A DNA stretch of 11,034 bases from Verrucomicrobiota bacterium (GCA_003219395.1 QHOR01000194.1:1-11034), one strand, 5' to 3'; shown: positions 1-6,763, numbered from the stretch's first letter. The notes: generated by a model not told the origin, from the sequence alone. Program-made: numbers and translations.

Positions 1-414
1 ATGCGCGATGGCAGCGCTCTGGCACGAGATCACCCATTTGACCAAATCGCCGATCGAGATGATCCCAACAACTTTATCGCCATCGAGCACGGGTAGATGC
101 CGGATACGTTTGTCGGTCATGAGGTGCAGACATTTCTCGACGGGTTCACGCGGATGGGTGACCGTCAAATTGGCTGACATGATCTCTGCGACTTTGGTTT
201 CGCGGGAACGCTTGCCTCGCAGCATAACTTTGCGGGTGTAGTCGCGTTCGGAAATCATTCCGATCAAGCGGTCGGCTTCCATCACGAGCAGCGCGCCAAC
301 GTTTTTATTATCCATCAATTCGATCGCTTCAAAAACCGTTGCCTCCGGGGAGATCGAAAAAATGTCCCCGCTTTTCTGATTCAGGATCCCATCGATAGTG
401 CCACTAACGTCCAT
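1..414 (-). CDS. Two-CBS-domain protein, C-terminus cut by the window edge
   Basis: The reverse strand reads as 138 codons without a stop, running off the left edge, so the C-terminus is missing. Residues about 10-65 and 75-130 are two CBS repeats, recognisable by GALLVMEADRLIGMISERD and, in the second, HLPVLDGDKVVGIISIGDLV. Paired CBS domains form a Bateman module that binds adenine nucleotides and usually senses energy state. Stand-alone two-CBS proteins of about 140-150 residues are common, and the ending GDLVKWVIS is typical of them, so probably only a few residues are lost. The ATG at 412-414 is the only usual start: an in-frame TAG lies six codons upstream and no GTG or TTG falls between. 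No Shine-Dalgarno sequence is visible. Family is confident; ligand and partner are unknown. Confidence 0.9.
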   Translation of the reverse strand, partial: MDVSGTIDGILNQKSGDIFSISPEATVFEAIELMDNKNVGALLVMEADRLIGMISERDYTRKVMLRGKRSRETKVAEIMSANLTVTHPREPVEKCLHLMTDKRIRHLPVLDGDKVVGIISIGDLVKWVISCQSAAIAH

Positions 415-634
415 ATCTGGAAAGCCCGGCTACTAAAACCGGAAGAATTTTAGAGTAGGCCAATGCCGCCATGCGATGCAAAACAATTCTCATGACCAGG
501 CGTCTATCTCCGCCTTGCATCCAATCAGGACGAGCGCCGCCACCGCCGCGAATAAAACGACGATAATTTCCAACGACGATAATTTCCGCCTGATGCATGA
601 GTAAGCTGCTGTCGGGCTCGTTGGCCCCGGCCAG
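415..634. other. Non-coding gap between CBS gene and HxlR regulator
   Basis: About 220 bases separate two minus-strand genes. Only an implausible minus-strand reading frame (404-598) spans it, with no recognisable domain or Shine-Dalgarno sequence. The one clear structure is the perfect 16-bp tandem duplication at 556-587. No convincing promoter for the CBS gene can be named. Confidence 0.5.
556..587. repeat. Perfect 16-bp tandem duplication
   Basis: The unit aacgacgataatttcc occurs twice head to tail (556-571 and 572-587) with no mismatch. It lies upstream of the CBS gene. It could be a recent slippage duplication or a pair of binding sites; nothing else supports either reading. Confidence 0.85.
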
Positions 635-1060
635 TTAAAGGTAGGTCAACGAACTGCGGTGCGCTACCGTGGCTACAGGGGCTTGTCTTTGAAGTTTCGC
701 TTTTGCCCGAGCACGATTTGCTTGCAGCTCAGGCAAATGTTTTTCCGACCAGCGACAGAGAGCGTGCAACGGCTCAATCAACGTTCGGCCGAGACGTGTC
801 AACGCGTACTCAACTTTTGGTGGAACGACCGGGTGAACTTTGCGCTGGACCAGACCGTCGCGCTCAAGGCTGCGCAGAGTTTGCGTTAGCATCTTTTGCG
901 AAATGCCGCCGATCTCGCGCTGGAGCGCGGCGTAACGTTTGGTGCCGTGAGCCAACACTTGAATGATGAGCGCCGTCCATTTGTCTGCGATCCGATCGAG
1001 CACGAGCCGGGAAGGACACTGCGCATCCATGACCGAGCCGCCGGGAGAAGGCTTTGGCAT
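635..1060 (-). CDS. HxlR-family winged-helix transcriptional regulator
   Basis: This 141-residue protein is a DNA-binding regulator of the HxlR (MarR-like winged-helix) family. Residues about 15-110 carry the signature order: CPSRLVLDRIADKWTALII (the Cys at 15 is the family's conserved N-terminal cysteine, redox-active in some members), the helix-turn-helix around 42-72 with LQREIGGISQKMLTQTLRSL, and the wing at 75-92 with VPPKVEYALTRLGRTL. The ATG at 1058-1060 is preferred because AAGAAGAG precedes it on the coding strand; a second ATG at 1028-1030 would remove ten residues and still keep Cys15. It is divergent from the HtrA-like gene across 126 bases, a common arrangement for autoregulators. 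The last 15 or so residues lie outside the conserved fold. Inducer and targets are unknown. Confidence 0.92.
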   Translation of the reverse strand: MPKPSPGGSVMDAQCPSRLVLDRIADKWTALIIQVLAHGTKRYAALQREIGGISQKMLTQTLRSLERDGLVQRKVHPVVPPKVEYALTRLGRTLIEPLHALCRWSEKHLPELQANRARAKAKLQRQAPVATVAHRSSLTYL

Positions 1061-1092
1061 GACTCTTCTTTAAACGGTCACCAGGTCAGGCG

Positions 1093-1144
1093 CAAGAAGA
1101 GAGTAGCGATCCAAGCAGTCTGTATGGTAGCAAGTGGAGAGTAG
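1093..1144. promoter_or_regulatory. Candidate operator: 14-bp direct repeat in divergent promoter region
   Basis: caagaagagagtag (1093-1106) and caagtggagagtag (1131-1144) match at 12 of 14 bases, with starts 38 bases apart, between the divergent HxlR regulator and protease genes. A TTGACG (1145-1150) directly follows the second copy and could be a -35 element for the protease gene, but the -10 partner (gatctt, 1168-1173) is poor. Treating the repeat as an HxlR binding site is inference. Confidence 0.3.
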
Positions 1145-1186
1145 TTGACGACAGGTTAGCTTGGTTCGATCTTTTTTCTAGAACTT

Positions 1187-2248
1187 ATGACGAAAGATTT
1201 TGCAGTATCAGAAAAAGACGAGCCAACCGCGATGAGCCTGTTGGGTGAGCCCCGGCCGCAAAATGGCTCTGGGTCTACAAGCAAAAACGACGTTTCCACG
1301 GATGATTTGTTGCTCGACGAATATTCACGTTCGGTCGTAAGCGCAGTCGCGCGGGTCGCGCCTGCTGTTGTGAACATCGAGATCGAGCAGCGCGTCAAAA
1401 ACCGGCCGCGGGATGTTGCCGGAAGCGGATCCGGATTTGTGATCACGCCGGACGGCTTCATTTTAACCAACAGCCATGTCATCCATCATTCCACCCGGAT
1501 CGTGGTGAACGTCCCGGATGGCCGCGATTGTCCTGCGCAGCTCATCGGCGACGATCCTGACACTGACCTCGCTGTGATCCGAATCGATGCACCCCAGCTT
1601 GCCCATGTACGTTTGGCCGATTCCGAAAGCTTGCGCGTCGGGCAAGTGGCGATAGCGATCGGCAACCCTCTCGGTTTCCAAGCGAGTGTGACTGCGGGCG
1701 TGATCAGCGCGCTCGGCCGCTCGATGTATTCGCAATCCGGTCGTTTGATCGACAATATCATTCAAACCGATGCCGCACTGAACCCCGGCAACTCCGGTGG
1801 GCCGCTCGTCAATTCAGCCGGCGAAGTGATCGGCGTAAACACAGCAATGATTCGACCGGCGCAAGGAATCTGCTTTGCGATCGCAAGCAACACCGCCAAA
1901 CTGGTCGCGGGATGGCTGATTCGCGATGGAAGAATTCGACGCAGCTACATTGGTGTCGCCGGTCAAAATGTGCCGCTGCACCGGCGCGTGATCCGATTTT
2001 ATAATTTGCCTTTAGAAACTGGGGTACTGGTGGTGTCGGTGGAGAAGGCCAGCCCGGCAAAACGCGCAGGTCTTCGGGAAGGCGACGTGATTGTTGCTTT
2101 TAACGAGCGGCCGATCGGCACAATCCACGAACTGCACAAGGTGCTGGTCAGTGAGCAAATCGGCGTTCTCGCGAAATTGCTCGTCATTCGGCACACAGAA
2201 AAACTGGAGCTGTCGATCATGCCCGCGGAATCACCGTCGCACGCTTGA
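1187..2248 (+). CDS. HtrA/Deg-type trypsin-like serine protease with one PDZ domain
   Basis: This 353-residue S1C-family endopeptidase has a complete catalytic triad by motif: His97 in TNSHVIH, Asp127 in DTDLAVI and Ser203 in NPGNSGGPL. The protease domain spans about residues 45-245 and one PDZ domain follows at about 254-345 (YIGVAGQ... then SPAKRAGLREGDVIVAFN). HtrA proteases degrade misfolded proteins and normally act in the periplasm. Here the N-terminus is hydrophilic and low in complexity for about 45 residues, with no signal peptide or membrane anchor, so a cytoplasmic location or an unusual export route is possible. The ATG at 1187 has no Shine-Dalgarno sequence; the internal ATG at 1232 also lacks a signal peptide after it. 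DegP has two PDZ domains, while DegS-like proteins have one plus an anchor, so no gene symbol is given. Confidence 0.93.
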   Translation: MTKDFAVSEKDEPTAMSLLGEPRPQNGSGSTSKNDVSTDDLLLDEYSRSVVSAVARVAPAVVNIEIEQRVKNRPRDVAGSGSGFVITPDGFILTNSHVIHHSTRIVVNVPDGRDCPAQLIGDDPDTDLAVIRIDAPQLAHVRLADSESLRVGQVAIAIGNPLGFQASVTAGVISALGRSMYSQSGRLIDNIIQTDAALNPGNSGGPLVNSAGEVIGVNTAMIRPAQGICFAIASNTAKLVAGWLIRDGRIRRSYIGVAGQNVPLHRRVIRFYNLPLETGVLVVSVEKASPAKRAGLREGDVIVAFNERPIGTIHELHKVLVSEQIGVLAKLLVIRHTEKLELSIMPAESPSHA

Positions 2249-2405
2249 CTCCGAAAGCTTTCGCGAGTTGACCCAGAAAGCCTTCGGGATTGACCATTGG
2301 CTTGCCTTTCGGCTCGCGCTAAAGCACGCTTCTCGCAATCAAATCCTCAGCCATCGGCTGCCGACGCGAGCATCGAGTGAGCGAACACGGAATATTGATA
2401 GTAAC
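2249..2405. other. Gap between protease gene and DUF2251-like gene
   Basis: About 157 bases without a supported plus-strand gene. A perfect 12-bp palindrome (cgaaagctttcg, 2252-2263) lies just after the protease stop but has no T-run, so it is not a convincing terminator. The forward frame is open but reads as noise. On the minus strand a 46-codon frame broken by one TAG overlaps this gap (see findings). Confidence 0.4.
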
Positions 2406-2735
2406 GTGCGATCCGCTGGCGATTTGGTGGGTTTTTTCGAATACGATGACGAGACCGGATACTTTTACCTCTATGACCAGCCCCGTGGGCCCGGTCACAG
2501 GATTGTTGACGCCATTCGCGTGCTGAACACAAGAGCTGACTTCCAGCAACAAGACGTGAAAATCCTTTGGGATCCGAGCGAGAGATACGTCGGATTACTC
2601 ATTCGTAGTCAATTATGGGCGGCATTCGATACGAAAACCGGAGCAAAGTACGGTGGAGATTATCGTGTGAACACTCGACCAGCGTTGCCAACAGAAGTTA
2701 TCAGTATTTTTGATAGAAGACCGAGGATAGGATGA
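2406..2735 (+). CDS. Small conserved protein resembling DUF2251
   Basis: About 109 residues from the GTG at 2406. Reading starts to look like real protein at DLVGFFEYDDETGYFYLYD, followed by VDAIRVLN, VKILWDPSERYVGLLI and AAFDTKTGAKYGGDY. This order (acidic DDxTGYFYxxD near the start, an ILDAL-like segment, then IxW and AxFD strands) matches my memory of DUF2251, a small beta-rich family of unknown function. No profile search was possible. The frame is open far upstream (to 2091) but that part overlaps the protease gene and reads as noise. Start choices are GTG 2406, TTG 2424 or GTG 2427; none has a good Shine-Dalgarno sequence and no ATG is available. It ends 16 bases before purD and probably shares its transcript. 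Confidence 0.6.
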   Translation: MRSAGDLVGFFEYDDETGYFYLYDQPRGPGHRIVDAIRVLNTRADFQQQDVKILWDPSERYVGLLIRSQLWAAFDTKTGAKYGGDYRVNTRPALPTEVISIFDRRPRIG

Positions 2736-2755
2736 TGCGGCGCGCTTCGCTGTGA
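2732..2755 (+). promoter_or_regulatory. Seven-codon mini-cistron overlapping the purD start
   Basis: ATG at 2732 (or 2735) opens a frame MMRRASL ending at TGA 2753-2755. Its start overlaps the TGA of the DUF2251-like gene (2733-2735), and its stop overlaps the purD GTG (2752-2754) in a GTGA arrangement. GAGGA at 2723-2727 is a good Shine-Dalgarno sequence for these ATGs, while nothing suitable precedes the purD GTG. Inference: ribosomes load here and reinitiate at purD. Confidence 0.35.
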
Positions 2756-4041
2756 AAATTCTTGTCATTGGCGGCGGCGGCCGCGAACACGCGCTCGCTT
2801 GGAAGTTGAAACTATCGCCAGGCGTCGATCGAATGTTTTGTGCGCCAGGCAACGCTGGGACCGCTGAAATCGGTGAGAATGTCGCGATTTCCGTAAACGA
2901 CCTGGCAGCACTGGTTCGTTTCGCCAGAGAAAATCGTGTCGATCTATCGGTGGTCGGTCCGGATGACCTGCTTGCCGCAGGGATCGTCGATCTTTTCGTC
3001 GCGGAAGGATTGCGCGTCTTCGGCCCGACCAAAGCGGCCGCGCGGATTGAGTCTTCCAAGATTTTCGCGAAGGAACTAATGCGCCAACAAGGAATTCCAA
3101 CCGCACAAGCGGGCGCGTTCGAACGCAGCGATGACGCGCTCCGATTTTGCGATCGGCTACAATTTCCGATTGTTATCAAGGCCGATGGCCTTGCACTCGG
3201 CAAAGGCGTCATCATTGCGCCCGATGCCGCATCGGCAAGATCGACAATCGACGAGATGATGAATCAACGCCGCTTCGGCGAGGCGGGTCGACGTGTCGTC
3301 GTCGAAGAATTTTTGCGCGGCACGGAATGTTCGCTCCACGCGCTGGTTGATGGGCGAAACTATCGGCTCCTCGAATCCGCGCGTGATCACAAACGCGCGT
3401 TTGACGGCGATGTTGGGCCAAACACGGGTGGGATGGGCGCGTTCAGTCCAGCCGACAATTGGAATAGCAAACAGCAATTACAATTCGAAGAAAAGATCAT
3501 GCGACCTGTGCTGCATGGTTTGCTCGCAGAACGAATCACATTTCGTGGGTTGCTTTATCCGGGATTGATGATCACTGAGGACGGTGCGCGCGTTCTCGAG
3601 TTCAATTGCCGTTTCGGCGATCCCGAGACACAAGCGATTTTACCCCGAATGAAATCCGATTTGTTGCCCTTGCTGGAGGCGACGATCGACGAGAGGGTCG
3701 GCAATTGTTCAATCGAATGGGACCACCGGCCTGCAGTTTCGGTGGTGCTCGCCTCAGGCGGTTACCCGAACAAATATGAAACGGGAAAAATCATTTCCGG
3801 TCTGGACGAAGCGGTAAAACTAGAGGACGTACAAATTTTTCACGCCGGAACCAGCTGGGTGCGAGGCGAACTTGTGACTGCGGGCGGTCGGGTACTGGCA
3901 GTCACTGCGCTTGGATCAACCATCGAAGGAGCGCGCGCGCGCGCCTATGACGCTGTCTCGCGGATTCATTTCGAAAACTGCCATTACCGGCGCGATGTTG
4001 CTCTTACTGCCGGGACGGATAACATCGGAAAATTACTCTGA
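2752..4041 (+). CDS. purD: Phosphoribosylamine--glycine ligase (GAR synthetase)
   Basis: PurD joins 5-phosphoribosylamine to glycine using ATP, the second step of cytoplasmic purine synthesis. At 429 residues it has the normal family length. Visible signatures are the N-terminal KILVIGGGGREHALAWKL (2-19), APGNAGT (31-37), the ATP-grasp core with IVIKADGLALGKGV (140-153), the family signature PNTGGMGAFSP (223-233) and the metal/ATP region LEFNCRFGDPETQ (282-294). The segment usually reading GPEAPL is GPDDLL here (69-74), a mild divergence. The start is GTG, chosen because the conserved N-terminus begins exactly there; no in-frame alternative exists nearby. Its stop overlaps the next gene's ATG by one base (TGATG), so the two are probably translationally coupled. 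Confidence 0.97.
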   Translation: MKILVIGGGGREHALAWKLKLSPGVDRMFCAPGNAGTAEIGENVAISVNDLAALVRFARENRVDLSVVGPDDLLAAGIVDLFVAEGLRVFGPTKAAARIESSKIFAKELMRQQGIPTAQAGAFERSDDALRFCDRLQFPIVIKADGLALGKGVIIAPDAASARSTIDEMMNQRRFGEAGRRVVVEEFLRGTECSLHALVDGRNYRLLESARDHKRAFDGDVGPNTGGMGAFSPADNWNSKQQLQFEEKIMRPVLHGLLAERITFRGLLYPGLMITEDGARVLEFNCRFGDPETQAILPRMKSDLLPLLEATIDERVGNCSIEWDHRPAVSVVLASGGYPNKYETGKIISGLDEAVKLEDVQIFHAGTSWVRGELVTAGGRVLAVTALGSTIEGARARAYDAVSRIHFENCHYRRDVALTAGTDNIGKLL

Positions 4042-5168
4042 TGCCCCGATTTTTACTGGCGACCTGGATGATGTCGATGTTGGCAGCGCGCCTTCTTGCC
4101 CAATCATCCACGCCAGCCCCGGCCGTGCCTCAGACTGCATCGAAATCGCCCGCACTGCCATCGCCATCGCAGTCCCCGTCGGCCAAACCAACGACCGAAC
4201 AGCTGGTTAATTCGTTAAGCCCAGCAGACTTACAGGCAGCCATCTCGCTCTTGAAAAGCAACTTCACAAATCCGGATGCGATTACCGATACTGAACTAAA
4301 CCGCGCGACTATTCAGGGTCTAATGGTTCGGCTGCCACATGGGGTAATGCTTTTGCCGAACCGGGAAAGCGCGTCTATGGAAGCGCCGATCGCATTTTAT
4401 AGTGAGATTTTGGATGGTCATATCGGTTATGTGCGCCTCGGCTCGCTAAACAGCGCCAATCTTCAAGCGTTGGACAAGAGTCTTAGCTCTTTCGCAACCA
4501 AGAAGGTCGACGCGCTGGTTATCGATCTCCGCGCCAGTCAGGCAACGAATGATTTTGCGATGGCGGCGGAATTTGCGAAGCGATTTTGCCCGAAAGGCAA
4601 ACCACTTTTCACCTTGCGCAAACCAGCCGCGCGGCAGGACCGTGTCTTTAACTCCGACCGCGATCTGGCGTTTCGCGGTCTGATCATGGTGCTCACCGAT
4701 GGCGACACTGCCGGTGCGGCCGAAGCGCTCGCGGACGCGCTTCATTTTTACGACAAAGCCTTGATCATGGGTCAACCCACAGCCGGTCGCGCAGTGGAAT
4801 ACTCCGATCTGCCATTGCCCAGTGGGAAAATATTGCGCGTTGCCGTGGCGGAAATCGTTTCGGCGGAGGGCCATTCATTATTTCCAGAGGGAATAAAACC
4901 GGATGTGCCAGTCGAAATGTCGATGGTCGATAAGCGCCAGATTTTTCAATTGAGCAGCGAAAAAGGGATGGCCCCATTTGTTTATGAAGCGGGACGCCCC
5001 CATATGAATGAGGCCGCGCTTCTGGCTGGAACAAATCCTGAGGTCGAGGCGGCGGAAGCCGCGCAGCAACGCCGCGGTCGGTCGCCGGAAAAACCGCCGA
5101 CGCATGATCCCGTCTTGCAGCGCGCTCTCGACGTGGTCACTTCACTCGAGATTTATCAAAAACGGTAA
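4041..5168 (+). CDS. Exported S41-peptidase-like protein lacking catalytic residues
   Basis: This 375-residue protein starts with a signal peptide (hydrophobic LLATWMMSMLAARLLAQ, likely cleaved near residue 20), then a Pro/Ser/Ala-rich linker (22-52). Residues about 125-295 resemble the C-terminal-processing peptidase (S41/tail-specific protease) core: GYVRLGSL, ALVIDLR, FRGLIMVLTDGDTAGAAEAL, ALIMGQPTAGR, LPSGKILRVAVAE and GIKPDVPV. In active members the nucleophile lies in SASASE and the general-base Lys in TFGKG, 25 residues apart. Here those positions are Gly225 and Arg250, still 25 apart, so I infer a non-catalytic homologue. There is no PDZ domain. A charged C-terminal tail (335-375) follows. 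It sits between purD and rnc in a tight operon; its role is unknown, perhaps binding protein C-termini in the periplasm. Confidence 0.75.
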   Translation: MPRFLLATWMMSMLAARLLAQSSTPAPAVPQTASKSPALPSPSQSPSAKPTTEQLVNSLSPADLQAAISLLKSNFTNPDAITDTELNRATIQGLMVRLPHGVMLLPNRESASMEAPIAFYSEILDGHIGYVRLGSLNSANLQALDKSLSSFATKKVDALVIDLRASQATNDFAMAAEFAKRFCPKGKPLFTLRKPAARQDRVFNSDRDLAFRGLIMVLTDGDTAGAAEALADALHFYDKALIMGQPTAGRAVEYSDLPLPSGKILRVAVAEIVSAEGHSLFPEGIKPDVPVEMSMVDKRQIFQLSSEKGMAPFVYEAGRPHMNEAALLAGTNPEVEAAEAAQQRRGRSPEKPPTHDPVLQRALDVVTSLEIYQKR

Positions 5169-5169
5169 T

Positions 5170-5859
5170 GTGAGTCCGCTCGAGGAACGGATTGGTTACA
5201 AGTTCCGCAATTCGCTTTTCCTGGCGGAGGCGCTCACTCATCCCAGTCTCGGCCACGAAACGCAGCGGCATCATTTTGATAATCAGCGTTTGGAATTTCT
5301 CGGTGATGCCGTTCTCCAGCTTGTCATCACCGAACATCTTTTTCAGCATTTTGGCGCTGAGGCCGAAGGCCAGCTGACAAAATTGCGTTCCCGGCTGGTC
5401 TCGCGGGAGACATTGAAGACTTACGCCGCCGCCTTGGATTTGGGACGTTATCTTCTGATGGGACGTGGCGAAGAAGCCAGTGGCGGACGGGAGCGAACGT
5501 CGACATTGACCGACGCCTTCGAAGCGCTCATTGGCGCCCTTTATCTTGATGGCGGTTTAGATACCGCGCGAAAATTTATTCTCGTGCAAGCGCGCTCCGA
5601 TCTCGAGCAGATCGCGGAAGAGCCGGTGGATGTCAATCCCAAGGGAGACCTTCAGGAATTGCTGCAAAGTATTTCACCGCGCAGCCCGGTCTATCAGCTG
5701 ATTACGCAAAGCGGACCGGAGCATGAAAAGACGTTCGTTGTGCAAGCTGTCTGGGAAGGGATCGTTCTGGGACAAGGCAGCGGCCGGAGCAAGAAACAGG
5801 CAGAAACCGCGGCCGCACTCGAGGCGATGAAGTTAAAGCGTTGGAAGACGCTCGGGTAG
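5170..5859 (+). CDS. rnc: Ribonuclease III
   Basis: RNase III cleaves double-stranded RNA in rRNA maturation and mRNA turnover. The 229-residue product has the standard two-domain layout. The nuclease domain (about 1-145) contains the family signature QRLEFLGDAVLQLV (39-52), with Glu42 and Asp46, plus Asp115 and Glu118 in TLTDAFEALIGALYLDGG, completing the usual four acidic metal ligands. A double-stranded-RNA-binding domain follows at about 156-224 (NPKGDLQELLQ to SGRSKKQAETAAALEAM). The frame is open further upstream, but conserved sequence starts at SPLEERIGYKF, so the GTG at 5170 is chosen. It lies one base after the preceding stop (TAA, 5166-5168) with no Shine-Dalgarno sequence, suggesting coupling to the upstream gene. 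Confidence 0.96.
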   Translation: MSPLEERIGYKFRNSLFLAEALTHPSLGHETQRHHFDNQRLEFLGDAVLQLVITEHLFQHFGAEAEGQLTKLRSRLVSRETLKTYAAALDLGRYLLMGRGEEASGGRERTSTLTDAFEALIGALYLDGGLDTARKFILVQARSDLEQIAEEPVDVNPKGDLQELLQSISPRSPVYQLITQSGPEHEKTFVVQAVWEGIVLGQGSGRSKKQAETAAALEAMKLKRWKTLG

Positions 5860-5885
5860 AGAGGGATCGCTAGGCTCTCTGTTTC
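5858..5885. terminator. Weak hairpin between convergent rnc and thiD
   Basis: AGAGAG (5858-5863) can pair with CTCTCT (5875-5880) around an 11-base loop, followed by gtttc. The stem starts inside the rnc stop codon and the T-run is short, so it is at best a weak terminator. The 58-base convergent gap offers nothing better. Confidence 0.2.
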
Positions 5886-5917
5886 AATAGCGGCGCCCAG
5901 CGGTCCAGCCAACCAAA

Positions 5918-6745
5918 TCAGATCGAGTGATTGAGCGCGTCGAGACGGCTGCCAGAACTCGAGATCCACTGGAAATGCTGCGCAATCGATGTGGTTACAA
6001 ATTTTTTTGCGCGGCCGACGGCTTTTTCCAATGATAAACCGGATGCAAGACTTGCGGTGATTGCCGCCGAATACGTGCAGCCCGTTCCGTGGGTCGCCAC
6101 ACCGCGGACGAACGGCGCCGAGAATTCGGCGATGTTGTCATCCGCAAATAGCAGATCGACCGCGTCGCCGCCAGCGAGATGGCCGCCCGTAAGTAAGATC
6201 GGCACTCGATATTTCCTTTGCAGTTTCTTTCCCGCCTTGCGCATCGCTTCCAGATCGCTAATTGGCTCGCCGATTAATTTTCCAGCTTCATCCAGGTTTG
6301 GCGTGATTAACGTCGCCAGCGGAAACAACTCCGATTCGTAAAGGGCGATTCCATCAGGACACAAAAGGAGATCGCCACTAGTTGCGACCATCACCGGATC
6401 GACGACGAGCGGAATGCCATTGTCGATCTTACGAACAGAATCGACAATTGCGCGCGCGACGGTTTCGACGATTTCGGCCGAATAGAGCAGGCCTGTCTTG
6501 GTGGCCGCAATTGGCAAATTTCTGGCCAGGACAGCGATTTGTTCGTGCACGATCTCGCCACTGACTGGCTCGATCTGCGAAACTTTCCCTGGTGTTTCCG
6601 CGACGACACAGGTGACAGCCGTTAAGCCGTAAACGCCGAGCGCCGAAAAAGTTTTAAGGTCGGCCTGAATACCGGCCCCAGCGCTGCTGTCCGAGCCTGC
6701 GATGGTTAATGCAATCGGGGCTGTTCGAGTTTCGACGTTGGGCAC
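5918..6745 (-). CDS. thiD: Hydroxymethylpyrimidine / phosphomethylpyrimidine kinase
   Basis: ThiD phosphorylates 4-amino-5-hydroxymethyl-2-methylpyrimidine and then its monophosphate, supplying the pyrimidine half of thiamine. Signatures in order: ALTIAGSDSSAGAGIQADLK (substrate and P-loop-like N-terminus), ATKTGLLYS, LVVDPVMVATSGD, LITPNLDEA, ILLTGGH and the anion-hole segment HGTGCTYSAA holding the conserved Cys (residue 223 from this start). Length from the GTG at 6745 is 275, near the usual 260-275. The start is uncertain: a TTG at 6769 would add eight residues, a stop lies four codons beyond it, and no start codon lies closer to the conserved core. Both candidate starts have no Shine-Dalgarno sequence, and the GTG lies inside a heptamer repeat. 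It follows the ferredoxin gene on the same strand and may share its transcript. Confidence 0.94.
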   Translation of the reverse strand: MPNVETRTAPIALTIAGSDSSAGAGIQADLKTFSALGVYGLTAVTCVVAETPGKVSQIEPVSGEIVHEQIAVLARNLPIAATKTGLLYSAEIVETVARAIVDSVRKIDNGIPLVVDPVMVATSGDLLLCPDGIALYESELFPLATLITPNLDEAGKLIGEPISDLEAMRKAGKKLQRKYRVPILLTGGHLAGGDAVDLLFADDNIAEFSAPFVRGVATHGTGCTYSAAITASLASGLSLEKAVGRAKKFVTTSIAQHFQWISSSGSRLDALNHSI

Positions 6746-6763
6746 CGGGCGTTGGACGTTTAA
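6722..6763. repeat. Six in-register degenerate heptamers at the 5' end of thiD
   Basis: Read on the plus strand in steps of seven: tgttcga, gtttcga, cgttggg, caccggg, cgttgga, cgtttaa. Most units fit cgttsga or one or two changes from it. The array covers the codons for the first residues of the predicted ThiD, ahead of the family-conserved core, and includes the GTG chosen as start. Confidence 0.55.

Noticed and set aside
404..598. 64-residue minus-strand frame in the gap upstream of the CBS gene
   Set aside because: No Shine-Dalgarno sequence, no recognisable fold, runs through a tandem duplication and overlaps the start of the real CBS gene.
2252..2263. Palindrome cgaaagctttcg as terminator of the protease gene
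   Set aside because: No loop-forming centre and no T-run follows.
2091..2405. Upstream extension of the DUF2251-like gene's open frame
   Set aside because: The first part overlaps the HtrA-like gene out of frame and reads as Ser/Arg/Cys-rich noise; protein-like sequence begins only near 2406.
2613..3215. 200-residue minus-strand frame opposite purD
   Set aside because: Ser/Arg-rich shadow of purD, whose own frame has all family motifs.
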